A stretch of DNA of 32,675 bases from Treponema sp. UBA3870 (GTDB lineage Bacteria; Spirochaetota; Spirochaetia; Treponematales; Treponemataceae). The number at the start of each line of letters is the position of its first letter. The stretch's first letter is position 1. Of this stretch, positions 17,255 through 25,105 are shown in pieces. A program made the translations under genes and the position numbers. The stretch covers positions 1-32,675 of the forward strand of contig DGGQ01000010.1 of NCBI GenBank assembly GCA_002392275.1, written 5' to 3'. The notes under the pieces were generated by a model, which saw only the letters and a program-made list of their open reading frames with translations, ran no database searches and was not told where the DNA came from.

Positions 17255-18148
17255 ATGAGACGCAGGGGCATTTTTTTTATCATCCTTATTCTACAGGGCA
17301 TGACCCTTTTTCCGCTTGCCGCCCAGGAGCTTTCCGGTGGACAGGATTTTGGGGATGATTTTTCCCTGTCGATGTTCACTCTGAAGGAGCTTTTTCAGCA
17401 GCAGGACGACGGTGGACAGGACCTGAAGGGCCTTATGGACATGACCGTGCTGGGCGTGATTGTGCTTTTGGCAGTAGGCGTGATTGTCGCGATTATTGTC
17501 CACCTGGTCAGGAGAAGAAAAGACTCAAAGGACAGTGCCAGATTCCGTGAGACAAGGGCGATAGTCCTCAACACAAAAATGGATTCTGTAAGCGGTGAAG
17601 AGCTTTCCCGCATAATCGACAGGGGGGTGGCGCTATCAAAAAAAGTGGACGCACACACCGGACGGAGATATGCCATGACTCTCCCTGTTTTGGTCTACGA
17701 CGCAGCAATCCAGATGGGACTGGACAAAGAGACCTCCGTCAAATATTTCTGCGCATCCCTTTTCTATGACTGCGGGCTTCTGGAGATTCCGGGGGAGCTT
17801 TTTTTTGGCGAAATCCTCACTGAAAAAGAAAAACAGACCTTCAAAAAACATGTCCTGCGCTTCGAGGACCAGATTTCCTTCCTTCCTAGAGGAATTTTTA
17901 TCGAAGCATACAACGCATACTGCTTCCACCACGAGAACTGGAACGGAACCGGCTACCCCGAGGGACTGATGGGTGACGAGATTCCATTGGTAGCCCGGAT
18001 TCTGCATGTCGTGGAGAGCTATCTTTCGCTTCGGTCAAGGGGAACCTACCACAAGGGGCTTTCAAAAAAAAGCGCGATAAGGGATTTGAAGGGGCGCGCA
18101 GAAATTTACGACCCGGCTATTATAGACATCATTGAAAGTTTAGTATAA
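17255..18148 (+). CDS. Degenerate HD-GYP-like membrane protein
   Basis: 297 aa from ATG 17255, chosen because it begins a clear signal peptide (MRRRGIFFIILILQGMTLFPLAAQ|E). A second membrane helix lies at about 63-86, followed by a basic stop (RRRKD). The cytoplasmic part (about 110-297) is an HD-GYP fold: YDCGLLEIP at 171-179 stands where HDxGK should be, FHHENWNGTGYPEGL (224-238) is kept, and the downstream metal Asp (normally in VADxFD) is replaced (LHVVESYLSL). With the HD pair gone it is probably not an active phosphodiesterase and may instead bind c-di-GMP or a partner (inference). It is divergent from the 7TM-HD-GYP gene group and may be cotranscribed with glmS. Confidence 0.85.
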   Translation: MRRRGIFFIILILQGMTLFPLAAQELSGGQDFGDDFSLSMFTLKELFQQQDDGGQDLKGLMDMTVLGVIVLLAVGVIVAIIVHLVRRRKDSKDSARFRETRAIVLNTKMDSVSGEELSRIIDRGVALSKKVDAHTGRRYAMTLPVLVYDAAIQMGLDKETSVKYFCASLFYDCGLLEIPGELFFGEILTEKEKQTFKKHVLRFEDQISFLPRGIFIEAYNAYCFHHENWNGTGYPEGLMGDEIPLVARILHVVESYLSLRSRGTYHKGLSKKSAIRDLKGRAEIYDPAIIDIIESLV

Positions 18149-18149
18149 T
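18144..18149 (+). promoter_or_regulatory. Possible internal promoter for glmS
   Basis: A perfect TATAAT overlaps the stop codon of the preceding gene, 35 bp before the glmS ATG. The best upstream match is TAGACA with a short 15-bp spacer, so this is tentative. No glmS ribozyme fits in the 35-bp gap. Confidence 0.35.
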
Positions 18150-18183
18150 TTTATAGAAGAATTCGATTCGGGAGGACTGTATT

Positions 18184-20028
18184 ATGTGTGGAATTGTCGG
18201 GTATGTTGGGGAAAAGAAGGCCACACCTATATTGGTAAACGCGCTAAAGATGCTTGAGTACAGGGGATACGACAGCGCGGGCATTGCTGTATTCAACGGC
18301 GAGGACATAGTTGTACGGAAAGTAAAGGGCGCGCTCAAATGTCTTGAAGAGCATATCGCAAAGGAAGTGATTGACGGGTCCCTGGGAATAGGTCACACAA
18401 GATGGGCAACGCACGGGGAACCTAGCGACATAAACGCGCATCCACAGACAAATGTGAGCGGAACAATCGCCGTGGTCCACAACGGTATAATAGAAAATTT
18501 CTCAAAGCTGAAGGCATGGCTACAGGAACAGGGCATTGTATTCAGAAGCCAGACCGATACCGAGGTTGTCGCCCACCTCATAAACTATTTCTACGAGCGG
18601 GACGGAGACATTCTTTCGGCTGTACAGAGCGCACTGCACCGTCTTGAGGGAAGCTACGCGCTTGGAGTAATCTGCAAGGACTACCCGGACCGAATCATTG
18701 CGGCAAGAAAGGAGAGTCCATTGATTATCGGCATTGGAGAGGGTGAAAACTTTTTGGCGAGCGATGTTCCGGCAGTTCTGGAGCACACACGCAAAGTCTA
18801 CTACCTTGACCAGAAACAAGTTGCAGTCCTCTACAACGACCATGTTGATTTGTACGATGACCAGGGAACAAAGGTAATCAAGGAGCCTAGCCATGTTGAC
18901 TGGGACCTTGCCTCCGCCAAAAAAGATGGATACGCCCACTTCATGCTCAAGGAAATCCACGAGCAGCCAAAGGCACTCACCGACACTCTCAGGCCACGCC
19001 TTGTAATGGAAAAGGACAGACCGGTTGACATCAATTTTGAGGAACTGAAGCTCACGCCGGAGGACTGGAAAAAGGCAAAGCGCATTGTGATTACAGCATG
19101 TGGAACCGCCTACCATGCAGGAGTTGTCGCACGTTACGCATTTGAAAAATTTGCGCGCATCCCGGTTGTTGTTGATGTCGCATCGGAGTTCCGCTACAGA
19201 AATCCAATACTGAGCGAAGACGACATCTTTATTGTAATCAGCCAGTCCGGTGAAACGGCTGACACACTTGCGGCAAGGCGGCTTGCGAAGTCAAAGGGAG
19301 TCCACATTATCGCAATCACAAACTGCGTGGGTTCCACCGTAAGCCGGGAAGCGGACGATGTAATCTACACATGGGCGGGACCGGAGATTGCCGTAGCATC
19401 GACCAAGGCATACACAACCCAGCTGGCGTGCCTCTATCTTCTCGCACTCAAAAGTGGATTCAGCCGTGGAATTCTTTCAAGCGGCGAATACAAAAATCTT
19501 CTGGAGCAGCTCAACCAGATTCCATCAAAGGTGGAGGAGGTTTTGAAAGACCAGAGCACAATCCAGAAATTTGTTGACAGGAATTTCAACAAGTCCAAGG
19601 TGTTCTTCATCGGACGGCTCTTTGACAACGCAACAAGTCTGGAGTGCGCCCTCAAGCTGAAGGAAGTAAGCTACATGCACAGCGAGGCATTTGCGGCGGG
19701 AGAACTGAAGCATGGTCCAATCGCACTGATGGATTCAACGACCCTTGTTGTCGCCACAGCCACGGACCCGGAGCTTTACGAAAAGATTGCAAGCAATGTA
19801 ATCGAAGTGAAGAGCAGGAACGCATCCACGCTCATAATCACACAGGCGGACAGAGACACATTCAAGGACACGGCGGACGAGGTTATACGGATTCCAGATG
19901 TCGAAAGCTCCTTCGCGCCACTTGTTTCGGTGGTTCCGTCACAGCTTTTCGCCTACTACTGCGCAATTCTGAGGGGCAACGACCCGGACAAGCCTCGCAA
20001 TCTCGCAAAATCGGTGACAGTGGAGTAA
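18184..20028 (+). CDS. glmS: Glutamine-fructose-6-phosphate aminotransferase (isomerising)
   Basis: 614 aa, full length for the family, with GGAGG 8 nt before the ATG. GlmS makes glucosamine-6-phosphate from fructose-6-phosphate and glutamine, the first step to UDP-GlcNAc and peptidoglycan. The N-terminal glutaminase domain starts MCGIVGYVG; Cys2 becomes the N-terminal nucleophile after Met removal. LEYRGYDSAGIAVF and GIGHTRWATHGEPSDINAHPQ are conserved. Two SIS domains follow (CGTAYHAGVVARY, SQSGETADT, STKAYTTQ, then FIGRLFDNATSLECALKLKEVSYMHSEAFAAGELKHGPIAL). The end NLAKSVTVE is the usual C-terminal tail that gates the ammonia channel. It is followed after 7 bp by glnA, which makes its glutamine substrate. 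Confidence 0.98.
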   Translation: MCGIVGYVGEKKATPILVNALKMLEYRGYDSAGIAVFNGEDIVVRKVKGALKCLEEHIAKEVIDGSLGIGHTRWATHGEPSDINAHPQTNVSGTIAVVHNGIIENFSKLKAWLQEQGIVFRSQTDTEVVAHLINYFYERDGDILSAVQSALHRLEGSYALGVICKDYPDRIIAARKESPLIIGIGEGENFLASDVPAVLEHTRKVYYLDQKQVAVLYNDHVDLYDDQGTKVIKEPSHVDWDLASAKKDGYAHFMLKEIHEQPKALTDTLRPRLVMEKDRPVDINFEELKLTPEDWKKAKRIVITACGTAYHAGVVARYAFEKFARIPVVVDVASEFRYRNPILSEDDIFIVISQSGETADTLAARRLAKSKGVHIIAITNCVGSTVSREADDVIYTWAGPEIAVASTKAYTTQLACLYLLALKSGFSRGILSSGEYKNLLEQLNQIPSKVEEVLKDQSTIQKFVDRNFNKSKVFFIGRLFDNATSLECALKLKEVSYMHSEAFAAGELKHGPIALMDSTTLVVATATDPELYEKIASNVIEVKSRNASTLIITQADRDTFKDTADEVIRIPDVESSFAPLVSVVPSQLFAYYCAILRGNDPDKPRNLAKSVTVE

Positions 20029-20035
20029 AAACAAA

Positions 20036-21301
20036 ATGGAATACACAGCCTCAGAAGTTTTAAGCTATGTCAGGGACAACGATGTAAAATTTATAAAGCT
20101 GCTTTTCACGGACATCTACGGAAACATCAAGAGCCTGACCGTGCAGCCCTCAATCCTCAAGTCCACATTCGAGCGGGGTGTGTCTTTTGATGCGAATGCA
20201 GTCAAGGGATTTCTCCACGTAAACGAGAGCGACCTGTTCATAATGCCGGACCCATCAACACTTTCGGTTCTTCCATGGCGGCCCCAGCACGGACGTGTGG
20301 CCAGACTCTACTGCAACATAAACTACCCGGACGGACGGCCTTTCGAAGGCGACTCGCGTCTCATCCTAAAAAAAGTGATGGACAGGTGCAGGACAATGGG
20401 CTACGACGTGAAAGTTGGAACCGAATGTGAGTTCTATCTTTTCCGGCCTGATGCAAACGGAAACCCTGCCCTGACACCGAGCGACTTTGCGGGCTACTGT
20501 GACCTTGCGCCACTGGACAAGGGTGAAAATGTGAGGAGGGACATTGTTCTTACCCTGGAGCAGATGGGAATCACCCCGGAAGCAAGCCACCATGAATCGG
20601 GACCGGGCCAGAACGAAATTGATTTCAAGTATGACACAGCGTTGCGCGCCGCCGACAATGTTACCACCTTCAAGAATGTTGTGAAGACAATATCCGCCCA
20701 GGACGGATTTTTTGCCTCGTTCACCCCAAAGCCATGGGACGACAAGCCGGGAAGCGGACTGCACATCAATCTGTCCCTCTACCGAGGCAACGAAAACTGC
20801 TACGCCAAAAACACACCGGACTCAGACAGTTTTACGGCCGGAATACTTTCGCACATAAGGGAAATCACCGCGTTTCTGAATCCGCTCAGACAGTCATACA
20901 AAAGACTCGGCTCGTTTGAGGCTCCAAAATACATCTCGTGGTCCAGACAGAACAGAAGCCAGCTCATACGTGTGCCGGCAGAATCGGACGACCGTTCAAG
21001 AATCGAGCTGCGTTCACCGGACTGTAGCTGCAACCAGTATCTTTCGCTCGCATTGATTGTGGCGGCAGGTCTTGATGGAATCGAAAAGAAAATGGAGCTT
21101 CCACCGGCTGTCGATTTGGATTTGTACACCGCAGATAAAAAGGCAACGTCCGGTCTTGAAACACTTCCCGAGACGCTCAACGAGGCTCTGGATTTGGCAA
21201 AGGACTCTCAGTTCGTAAAATCCGTAATCTCCGGGCAGACACTGGAATCCTACATACAGGAAAAAGCAAACGACAGGGACCCCGAGTTCTGGGAGATATA
21301 G
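20036..21301 (+). CDS. glnA: Type I glutamine synthetase
   Basis: 421 aa, GSI family. It makes glutamine from glutamate, ammonia and ATP. Visible landmarks: the beta-grasp N-domain with VSFDANAVKGF (Asp of the usual FDGSS loop kept), GTECEFYLF (metal Glu pair), GPGQNEIDFKYDTALRAADN, FASFTPKPWDDKPGSGLHINLSL (His of the GSGxH motif) and SWSRQNRSQLIRVPAESDDRSRIELRSPDCSCNQYLSLALIVAAGLDGI. It is shorter than the usual 440-470 and lacks the insertion of the GSI-beta subtype; I see no clear NLYDLP adenylylation loop. Control by adenylylation is therefore unlikely. The next gene is an ANTAR antiterminator, pointing to RNA-level control. Confidence 0.95.
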   Translation: MEYTASEVLSYVRDNDVKFIKLLFTDIYGNIKSLTVQPSILKSTFERGVSFDANAVKGFLHVNESDLFIMPDPSTLSVLPWRPQHGRVARLYCNINYPDGRPFEGDSRLILKKVMDRCRTMGYDVKVGTECEFYLFRPDANGNPALTPSDFAGYCDLAPLDKGENVRRDIVLTLEQMGITPEASHHESGPGQNEIDFKYDTALRAADNVTTFKNVVKTISAQDGFFASFTPKPWDDKPGSGLHINLSLYRGNENCYAKNTPDSDSFTAGILSHIREITAFLNPLRQSYKRLGSFEAPKYISWSRQNRSQLIRVPAESDDRSRIELRSPDCSCNQYLSLALIVAAGLDGIEKKMELPPAVDLDLYTADKKATSGLETLPETLNEALDLAKDSQFVKSVISGQTLESYIQEKANDRDPEFWEI

Positions 21302-21307
21302 GACCTT

Positions 21308-21874
21308 ATGGACAATGTTCTGATTGTCAGCAACACCGGCTCCACGATGGGAATCATCTCGGACTTCATGCGGACCGAAAATTTTTCCAGAATCGTTACG
21401 GCGCAGACAGGCTCGCAGGCCAGAAGATGCATAACCGACTCGGATTTTGACCTGATTATAATCGACTCACCACTTGGCGATGAGTATGGGGACGAGCTTG
21501 CGGTCGTGGCATCGGAAAAGACAACCGCCGGAATCATTCTGATTGTGGACAACGCAAATGTCTACGAGATTGTCGGCAAGGTGGAGGACTACGGTGTGTT
21601 CGCGCTTTCAAAACCAACAACTCCGGACTTTTTTTACCAGGCCGCAAAACTTTTGACCGTGAGCAAAAAAAGGCTCCGCATTCTTGAAAACGAAAACACA
21701 AGGCTGCAAAAAAAGATTGAGGAAATCAGGATTGTTGACAGGGCAAAGCTCGTTCTGATTCAAGTCCTGAAGATGACCGAAAACCAGGCCCAGCACTACA
21801 TCGAAAAGCAGAGCATGGACCTGCGCCAGACAAGAATAGCCACAGCCGAAAACATACTGAGGGCTTACGAGTAG
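21308..21874 (+). CDS. ANTAR-domain response regulator (AmiR/NasT type)
   Basis: 188 aa, ATG after AGGA with a 4-nt spacer, 6 bp downstream of glnA. Residues 1-115 form a receiver domain with the phospho-acceptor D53 (DLIIIDSPLGDEY) and the conserved Lys in ALSKPTT (K102). A coiled coil (about 118-140) leads into an ANTAR domain (about 141-188: RIVDRAKLVLIQVLKMTENQAQHYIEKQSMDLRQTRIATAENIL). ANTAR proteins bind paired hexaloop hairpins in nascent RNA and block termination, often on nitrogen-metabolism genes; ANTAR regulators beside glnA are known from Clostridia and relatives. No partner histidine kinase is adjacent, and I found no paired hairpin target in the upstream leaders here. Confidence 0.92.
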   Translation: MDNVLIVSNTGSTMGIISDFMRTENFSRIVTAQTGSQARRCITDSDFDLIIIDSPLGDEYGDELAVVASEKTTAGIILIVDNANVYEIVGKVEDYGVFALSKPTTPDFFYQAAKLLTVSKKRLRILENENTRLQKKIEEIRIVDRAKLVLIQVLKMTENQAQHYIEKQSMDLRQTRIATAENILRAYE

Positions 21875-21906
21875 CCAGATTTTTTTGCACTGAAAAATCA
21901 GTTGGC
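21874..21906. terminator. Convergent terminator between the ANTAR gene and the acyl-CoA synthetase
   Basis: GCCA-GATTTTT pairs with AAAAATC-AG-TTGGC around a short loop, followed on the plus strand by GTTTTTG. It sits between two convergent genes separated by only 23 bp and overlaps both stop codons. A bidirectional function is likely. Confidence 0.5.
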
Positions 21907-23874
21907 GTTTTTGTACAGTTTAGCAATCTTGTCCTTGTAGATTTCAAGAACCTTGTGCCTCATCATCTCCTGTTTCGCGCTAAGCTCCACGCCAACCTCG
22001 AAGTCCTTCGTGAATGTGTCGAACCTTGCAATCTTCTCGAACGCCTTGAATCCGTTTTTCGGGCAGACAAGGTTGTTGATTTCGTCCGTTATCAGCTTTT
22101 TGAACTCATCGCGCTGCAAAAGTTTTTCGTAGGACTCGCAGGCGATATTGTTTTCCTTCGCCCATCCCTCTACATCCTCCTGGCTCGGCATGACAAGTGC
22201 GACAAGATTGCGCTGGTCCACACCCTTTTCGTTGGTTCCAATCACGACGGCATGGGTGATATATCTTGAAGTCTCCAGCATCTGCTCGATTGGTACAGGC
22301 TCTATGTTTTCTCCGCCCATCAGAACGATTGTGTCCTTCTTTCTTCCGCGCAGCTGGATTTCATTGTCAACGGTCAAAATGGCAAGGTCGCCAGTGTCAA
22401 ACCATCCGTCCTTGTCGATAACTTTCGCAGTCAAATCGTCGCGCTTGTAGTAGCCCTTCATTACAGTCGGTCCGCGGAGCTGCAAATTTCCCTTGTGGCA
22501 CCGGCCCAAATCATTTCCATCGTCATCAACAACGCGGGCCTCCAGACCACGGATCGGCGTTCCAACTGTACGGCAGATTGGGTCAACGATTGGACGAACA
22601 CAGACGACCGGGGAAGTTTCCGTAAGTCCGTAGCCTTCGACAATCTTGATTCCACAGGCCCAGAAAAATTTGTCCACCGACTCTGGATATGCACCGCCAC
22701 CGGCAATTCCGGCACGGAAATTTTTTCCAAGCATTTTCTTCAGCTTTCTGAACACAAGAAGGTTTCCAAGCATCTTCGGTGGATAAAGAAGGAGCCACGG
22801 AAGAACAAGAATCGGCCACCAAAGTCCCAGATGGTCTCTGCCAAAACGTGCGTTCTTGCGTCGGAGTTTTCTGTCAATCGCACTCCAGAGCTGGGCCTCT
22901 CCAACAAAGAAGCGGAAAAGCGCGTAAGTCATTCCACCTGTCTTCCTCATCTTCTTCCAGATTCCGTCGTAGACAGCTTCCCATACACGTGGAACGGCAG
23001 GCATCAGGTGCGGATTCATCTTCACAAAATCACCAAGCATGATTGTTCCGATTGGCTTGCTGTAAATCATTCCGGCACCCTGTGTCAAAATTACATACTC
23101 GCATGCCCTCTCAAAAACGTGCCATACAGGAAGAACTACCAGCGCCCTTTCGCCAGGATTCAAAAAGATTCTTTCATTTATGTCGTCGAGCTGCGAAATA
23201 AAATTTCCGTGGGTCAGCATTACGCCCTTTGGAGTTCCGGTTGTTCCGCTGGTAAAAATGATTGTCGCCAGATCATCCCACTGGCCCTTTTCAAGCTCCT
23301 GCTCAACAACATCCGGGTGCATCTTCCGCCACGAGTGTCCAGAATCAACAACATCAAGATACTGGAGAACCTCGATTCCACATTCCCTTGCGCGTGCAAC
23401 ATCTGGTTCGGATGCCTTTTCAAAAAGGATGACAGTCTTCACAAGCGGAATCTTGTCGCGTATGTTCAAAAACTTTTTCAGCTGCGCATTGTTTTCGCCA
23501 ATGACAATCTCGCACTCGGCGAACGAAAGTATATAGGAAAGCTCTCCCTCGGTTGCGTCACATCCACGCGGAGTATCGACACATCCAATAGCGAGAAGCC
23601 CCATGTCGGCCTGTTCCCATTCTTTTCGGTTGTCACTGATTAGACCAATCCGTTCACCACGGGTCGCACCAAGAGAAAGAAGTCCGGCACCAAAGTCCAG
23701 GGCAATCTGGTACATGTCGTGGAAATTGGTTTCATCAAAATCACCAGAGGCGTTGCGGGAATACTGCGCCACAAGCTCCGGATACTTTTCCGCCACCTTC
23801 CTAAGATTTTTTGGAAGAGTCTCCTCAAATTTCTGTTTGATGTTCTGAAACTGTGTGTCCTGACCGAGTGCCAT
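21898..23874 (-). CDS. Long-chain fatty-acid-CoA ligase (AMP-forming)
   Basis: 658 aa from ATG 23874, chosen because AAGGTGG lies 5 nt upstream; the GTG three codons earlier has no ribosome site. It is an ANL-superfamily adenylating enzyme of the FadD/ACSL type: the P-loop FTSGTTGTPKGVMLTH (207-222), VLPVWHVFERACEY, GYGLTETSPVV (A5), GWFDTGDLAIL (A7) and GRKKDTIVLMGGENIEPVPIE (A8, with the linker hinge). The PDSWL-type basic insert (KMRKTGG...RFFVGEAQLW...) matches bacterial long-chain enzymes. It activates fatty acids to acyl-CoA for lipid synthesis, which fits host-derived fatty-acid use by many treponemes (inference). It stands alone with a strong promoter. Confidence 0.95.
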   Translation of the reverse strand: MALGQDTQFQNIKQKFEETLPKNLRKVAEKYPELVAQYSRNASGDFDETNFHDMYQIALDFGAGLLSLGATRGERIGLISDNRKEWEQADMGLLAIGCVDTPRGCDATEGELSYILSFAECEIVIGENNAQLKKFLNIRDKIPLVKTVILFEKASEPDVARARECGIEVLQYLDVVDSGHSWRKMHPDVVEQELEKGQWDDLATIIFTSGTTGTPKGVMLTHGNFISQLDDINERIFLNPGERALVVLPVWHVFERACEYVILTQGAGMIYSKPIGTIMLGDFVKMNPHLMPAVPRVWEAVYDGIWKKMRKTGGMTYALFRFFVGEAQLWSAIDRKLRRKNARFGRDHLGLWWPILVLPWLLLYPPKMLGNLLVFRKLKKMLGKNFRAGIAGGGAYPESVDKFFWACGIKIVEGYGLTETSPVVCVRPIVDPICRTVGTPIRGLEARVVDDDGNDLGRCHKGNLQLRGPTVMKGYYKRDDLTAKVIDKDGWFDTGDLAILTVDNEIQLRGRKKDTIVLMGGENIEPVPIEQMLETSRYITHAVVIGTNEKGVDQRNLVALVMPSQEDVEGWAKENNIACESYEKLLQRDEFKKLITDEINNLVCPKNGFKAFEKIARFDTFTKDFEVGVELSAKQEMMRHKVLEIYKDKIAKLYKNAN

Positions 23875-23910
23875 CTTTGCCACCTTTTTTCTAAAAACTT
23901 TCTACTGAAA

Positions 23911-23939
23911 ATTATAGATAGGAGTGATAATAAATTCAA
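23911..23939 (-). promoter_or_regulatory. Promoter of the acyl-CoA synthetase gene
   Basis: On the minus strand, TTGAAT (23939-23934), a 17-bp spacer, and a perfect TATAAT (23916-23911), 37 nt upstream of ATG 23874. This is one of the best sigma-70 promoter matches in the window. Confidence 0.7.
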
Positions 23940-23976
23940 TGAAAAAAAGGCTAAAAATGGACATAAATTTTGGAAA

Positions 23977-24014
23977 AAGTCGGAATAATCCAAACCCAAG
24001 TCGGAATAATCCAA
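23977..24014. repeat. Two tandem 21-bp units
   Basis: AAGTCGGAATAATCCAA occurs at 23977-23993 and again at 23998-24014, a period of 21 bp. It lies between the stop of the LacI-type gene and the acyl-CoA synthetase promoter, about 40 bp upstream of the -35 box. Two helical turns of spacing would suit cooperative binding of a regulator. Confidence 0.65.
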
Positions 24015-24033
24015 GCCATATTTTTTCACTAAC

Positions 24034-25041
24034 TCATGTCGAAAGCCTTGGGATAAGCTCGGCGGGGAGGATGGAGTCGCTGTCGTAGGGTCCACCGGTC
24101 AGCATGTCGATTACAGTCTGGGAGATTTCAGCAATTTTTATTCCCATGGTCGTGAGCGGTGGATTTGTGAATCTTGATATTTCGGAGTCACCCATGCCCA
24201 TTACGGCGACAGATTTTGGGACAGAAATATTTTCGCGGTTGAAAAAAAGGAGCATACCGGCAGCAATCTCGTCGGAGCCACAAATCAATGCGGAAGGAAG
24301 GTTCCCCTCGGAAACAAGAGTCCGTGCCACATCAAATCCGTCGCTCATCGTGTGCGCCCCACGCATAATCATTCCGTCAACGCTGATACGGTTTTTTACC
24401 ATCTGGTCCCTGATTCCCGAAAGTCGCTGGTCCACCGGTCCAACATACCCGATTGAAGTGTAGCCCTTCCCCCAGAGATGGTCCACCGCGACACAGCCCG
24501 ATTTGTATCTGTCAAAGCACACGCACGGGAACAATGGATTTTTCCACTCGACGCAAACGGTGTTCTTGATCCGCGAACGGATTTTTTCCATTATTATTCC
24601 ATTTTTGTCGCCCGACGATGCCTTGTCCAAATCAAGAAGAATCAGCCCGCCAATTTCATCCGGGTGGATGAGGGTGTTGAAAAGAAGAGTGTCCCCAAGC
24701 TCCTCAAAAAAACGGATGAAGTGAATCTTGCAGCCCTTCTCAAAAGCAGCCGAATGTAGGGACGCTATGATTTTTGCGCAGAATGGATTTGAAAAAACTT
24801 CCGGCCCCGAAACAACCAGACCGAAAAGATTGGACACATATTCGCCAATCCCCTTCCGAAGTTTTTGCGCGGACTTGTTCGAATGGTAGCCCAGAGTGTC
24901 GATTGCTTCCAGAATCCTTCGTCTGACATCATCCGACATTGCGTGTGAACTGCCGGCGACAACATAGGAAACCTGTGTCCTCGAAACCCCGGCCTTCCTC
25001 GCCACATCCCACTGCGTCACCCTTTTCTCAAAATCCGCCAA
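24034..25041 (-). CDS. LacI/GalR-family transcriptional regulator
   Basis: 335 aa. TTG 25041 is preferred: AGGAG is 7 nt upstream, whereas the in-frame TTG two codons earlier is only 1 nt from it. The N-terminal helix-turn-helix and hinge are typical (VTQWDVARKAGVSRTQVSYVVAGSSHAMSDDVRRRILEAIDTLGYHSNKSAQKLRKG). The rest is a periplasmic-binding-protein-like effector domain (about 60-335) with the family phrases LVVSGPEVFSNPF, VAVDHLWGKGYTSIGYVGP, ALICGSDEIAAGMLLFF and VAVMGMGDSEISRFTNPPLTTM. The likely effector is a sugar, but no transport or sugar gene is adjacent, so its targets are elsewhere apart from probable self-control. Confidence 0.94.
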   Translation of the reverse strand: MADFEKRVTQWDVARKAGVSRTQVSYVVAGSSHAMSDDVRRRILEAIDTLGYHSNKSAQKLRKGIGEYVSNLFGLVVSGPEVFSNPFCAKIIASLHSAAFEKGCKIHFIRFFEELGDTLLFNTLIHPDEIGGLILLDLDKASSGDKNGIIMEKIRSRIKNTVCVEWKNPLFPCVCFDRYKSGCVAVDHLWGKGYTSIGYVGPVDQRLSGIRDQMVKNRISVDGMIMRGAHTMSDGFDVARTLVSEGNLPSALICGSDEIAAGMLLFFNRENISVPKSVAVMGMGDSEISRFTNPPLTTMGIKIAEISQTVIDMLTGGPYDSDSILPAELIPRLST

Positions 25042-25053
25042 AATCAAACTCCT

Positions 25054-25068
25054 ATTGCAACTTGCAAT
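25054..25068. promoter_or_regulatory. Palindromic operator of the LacI-type gene
   Basis: ATTGCAA-C-TTGCAAT is a perfect 7-1-7 inverted repeat. It lies just downstream of a minus-strand TAGAAT (25074-25069) that fits a -10 box, so it would cover the transcription start, 8 nt before the AGGAG ribosome site. This is the classical position for autorepression (inference). Confidence 0.6.
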
Positions 25069-25105
25069 ATTCTACCACAGATTTTGGATTGGTTCAGCAG
25101 GAATT

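Noticed and set aside
18149..18183. glmS ribozyme
   Set aside because: The gap before glmS is 35 bp, far too short for the ribozyme core.
22495..23643. 382-codon plus-strand frame
   Set aside because: It lies fully antisense to the acyl-CoA synthetase and has no recognisable protein features.
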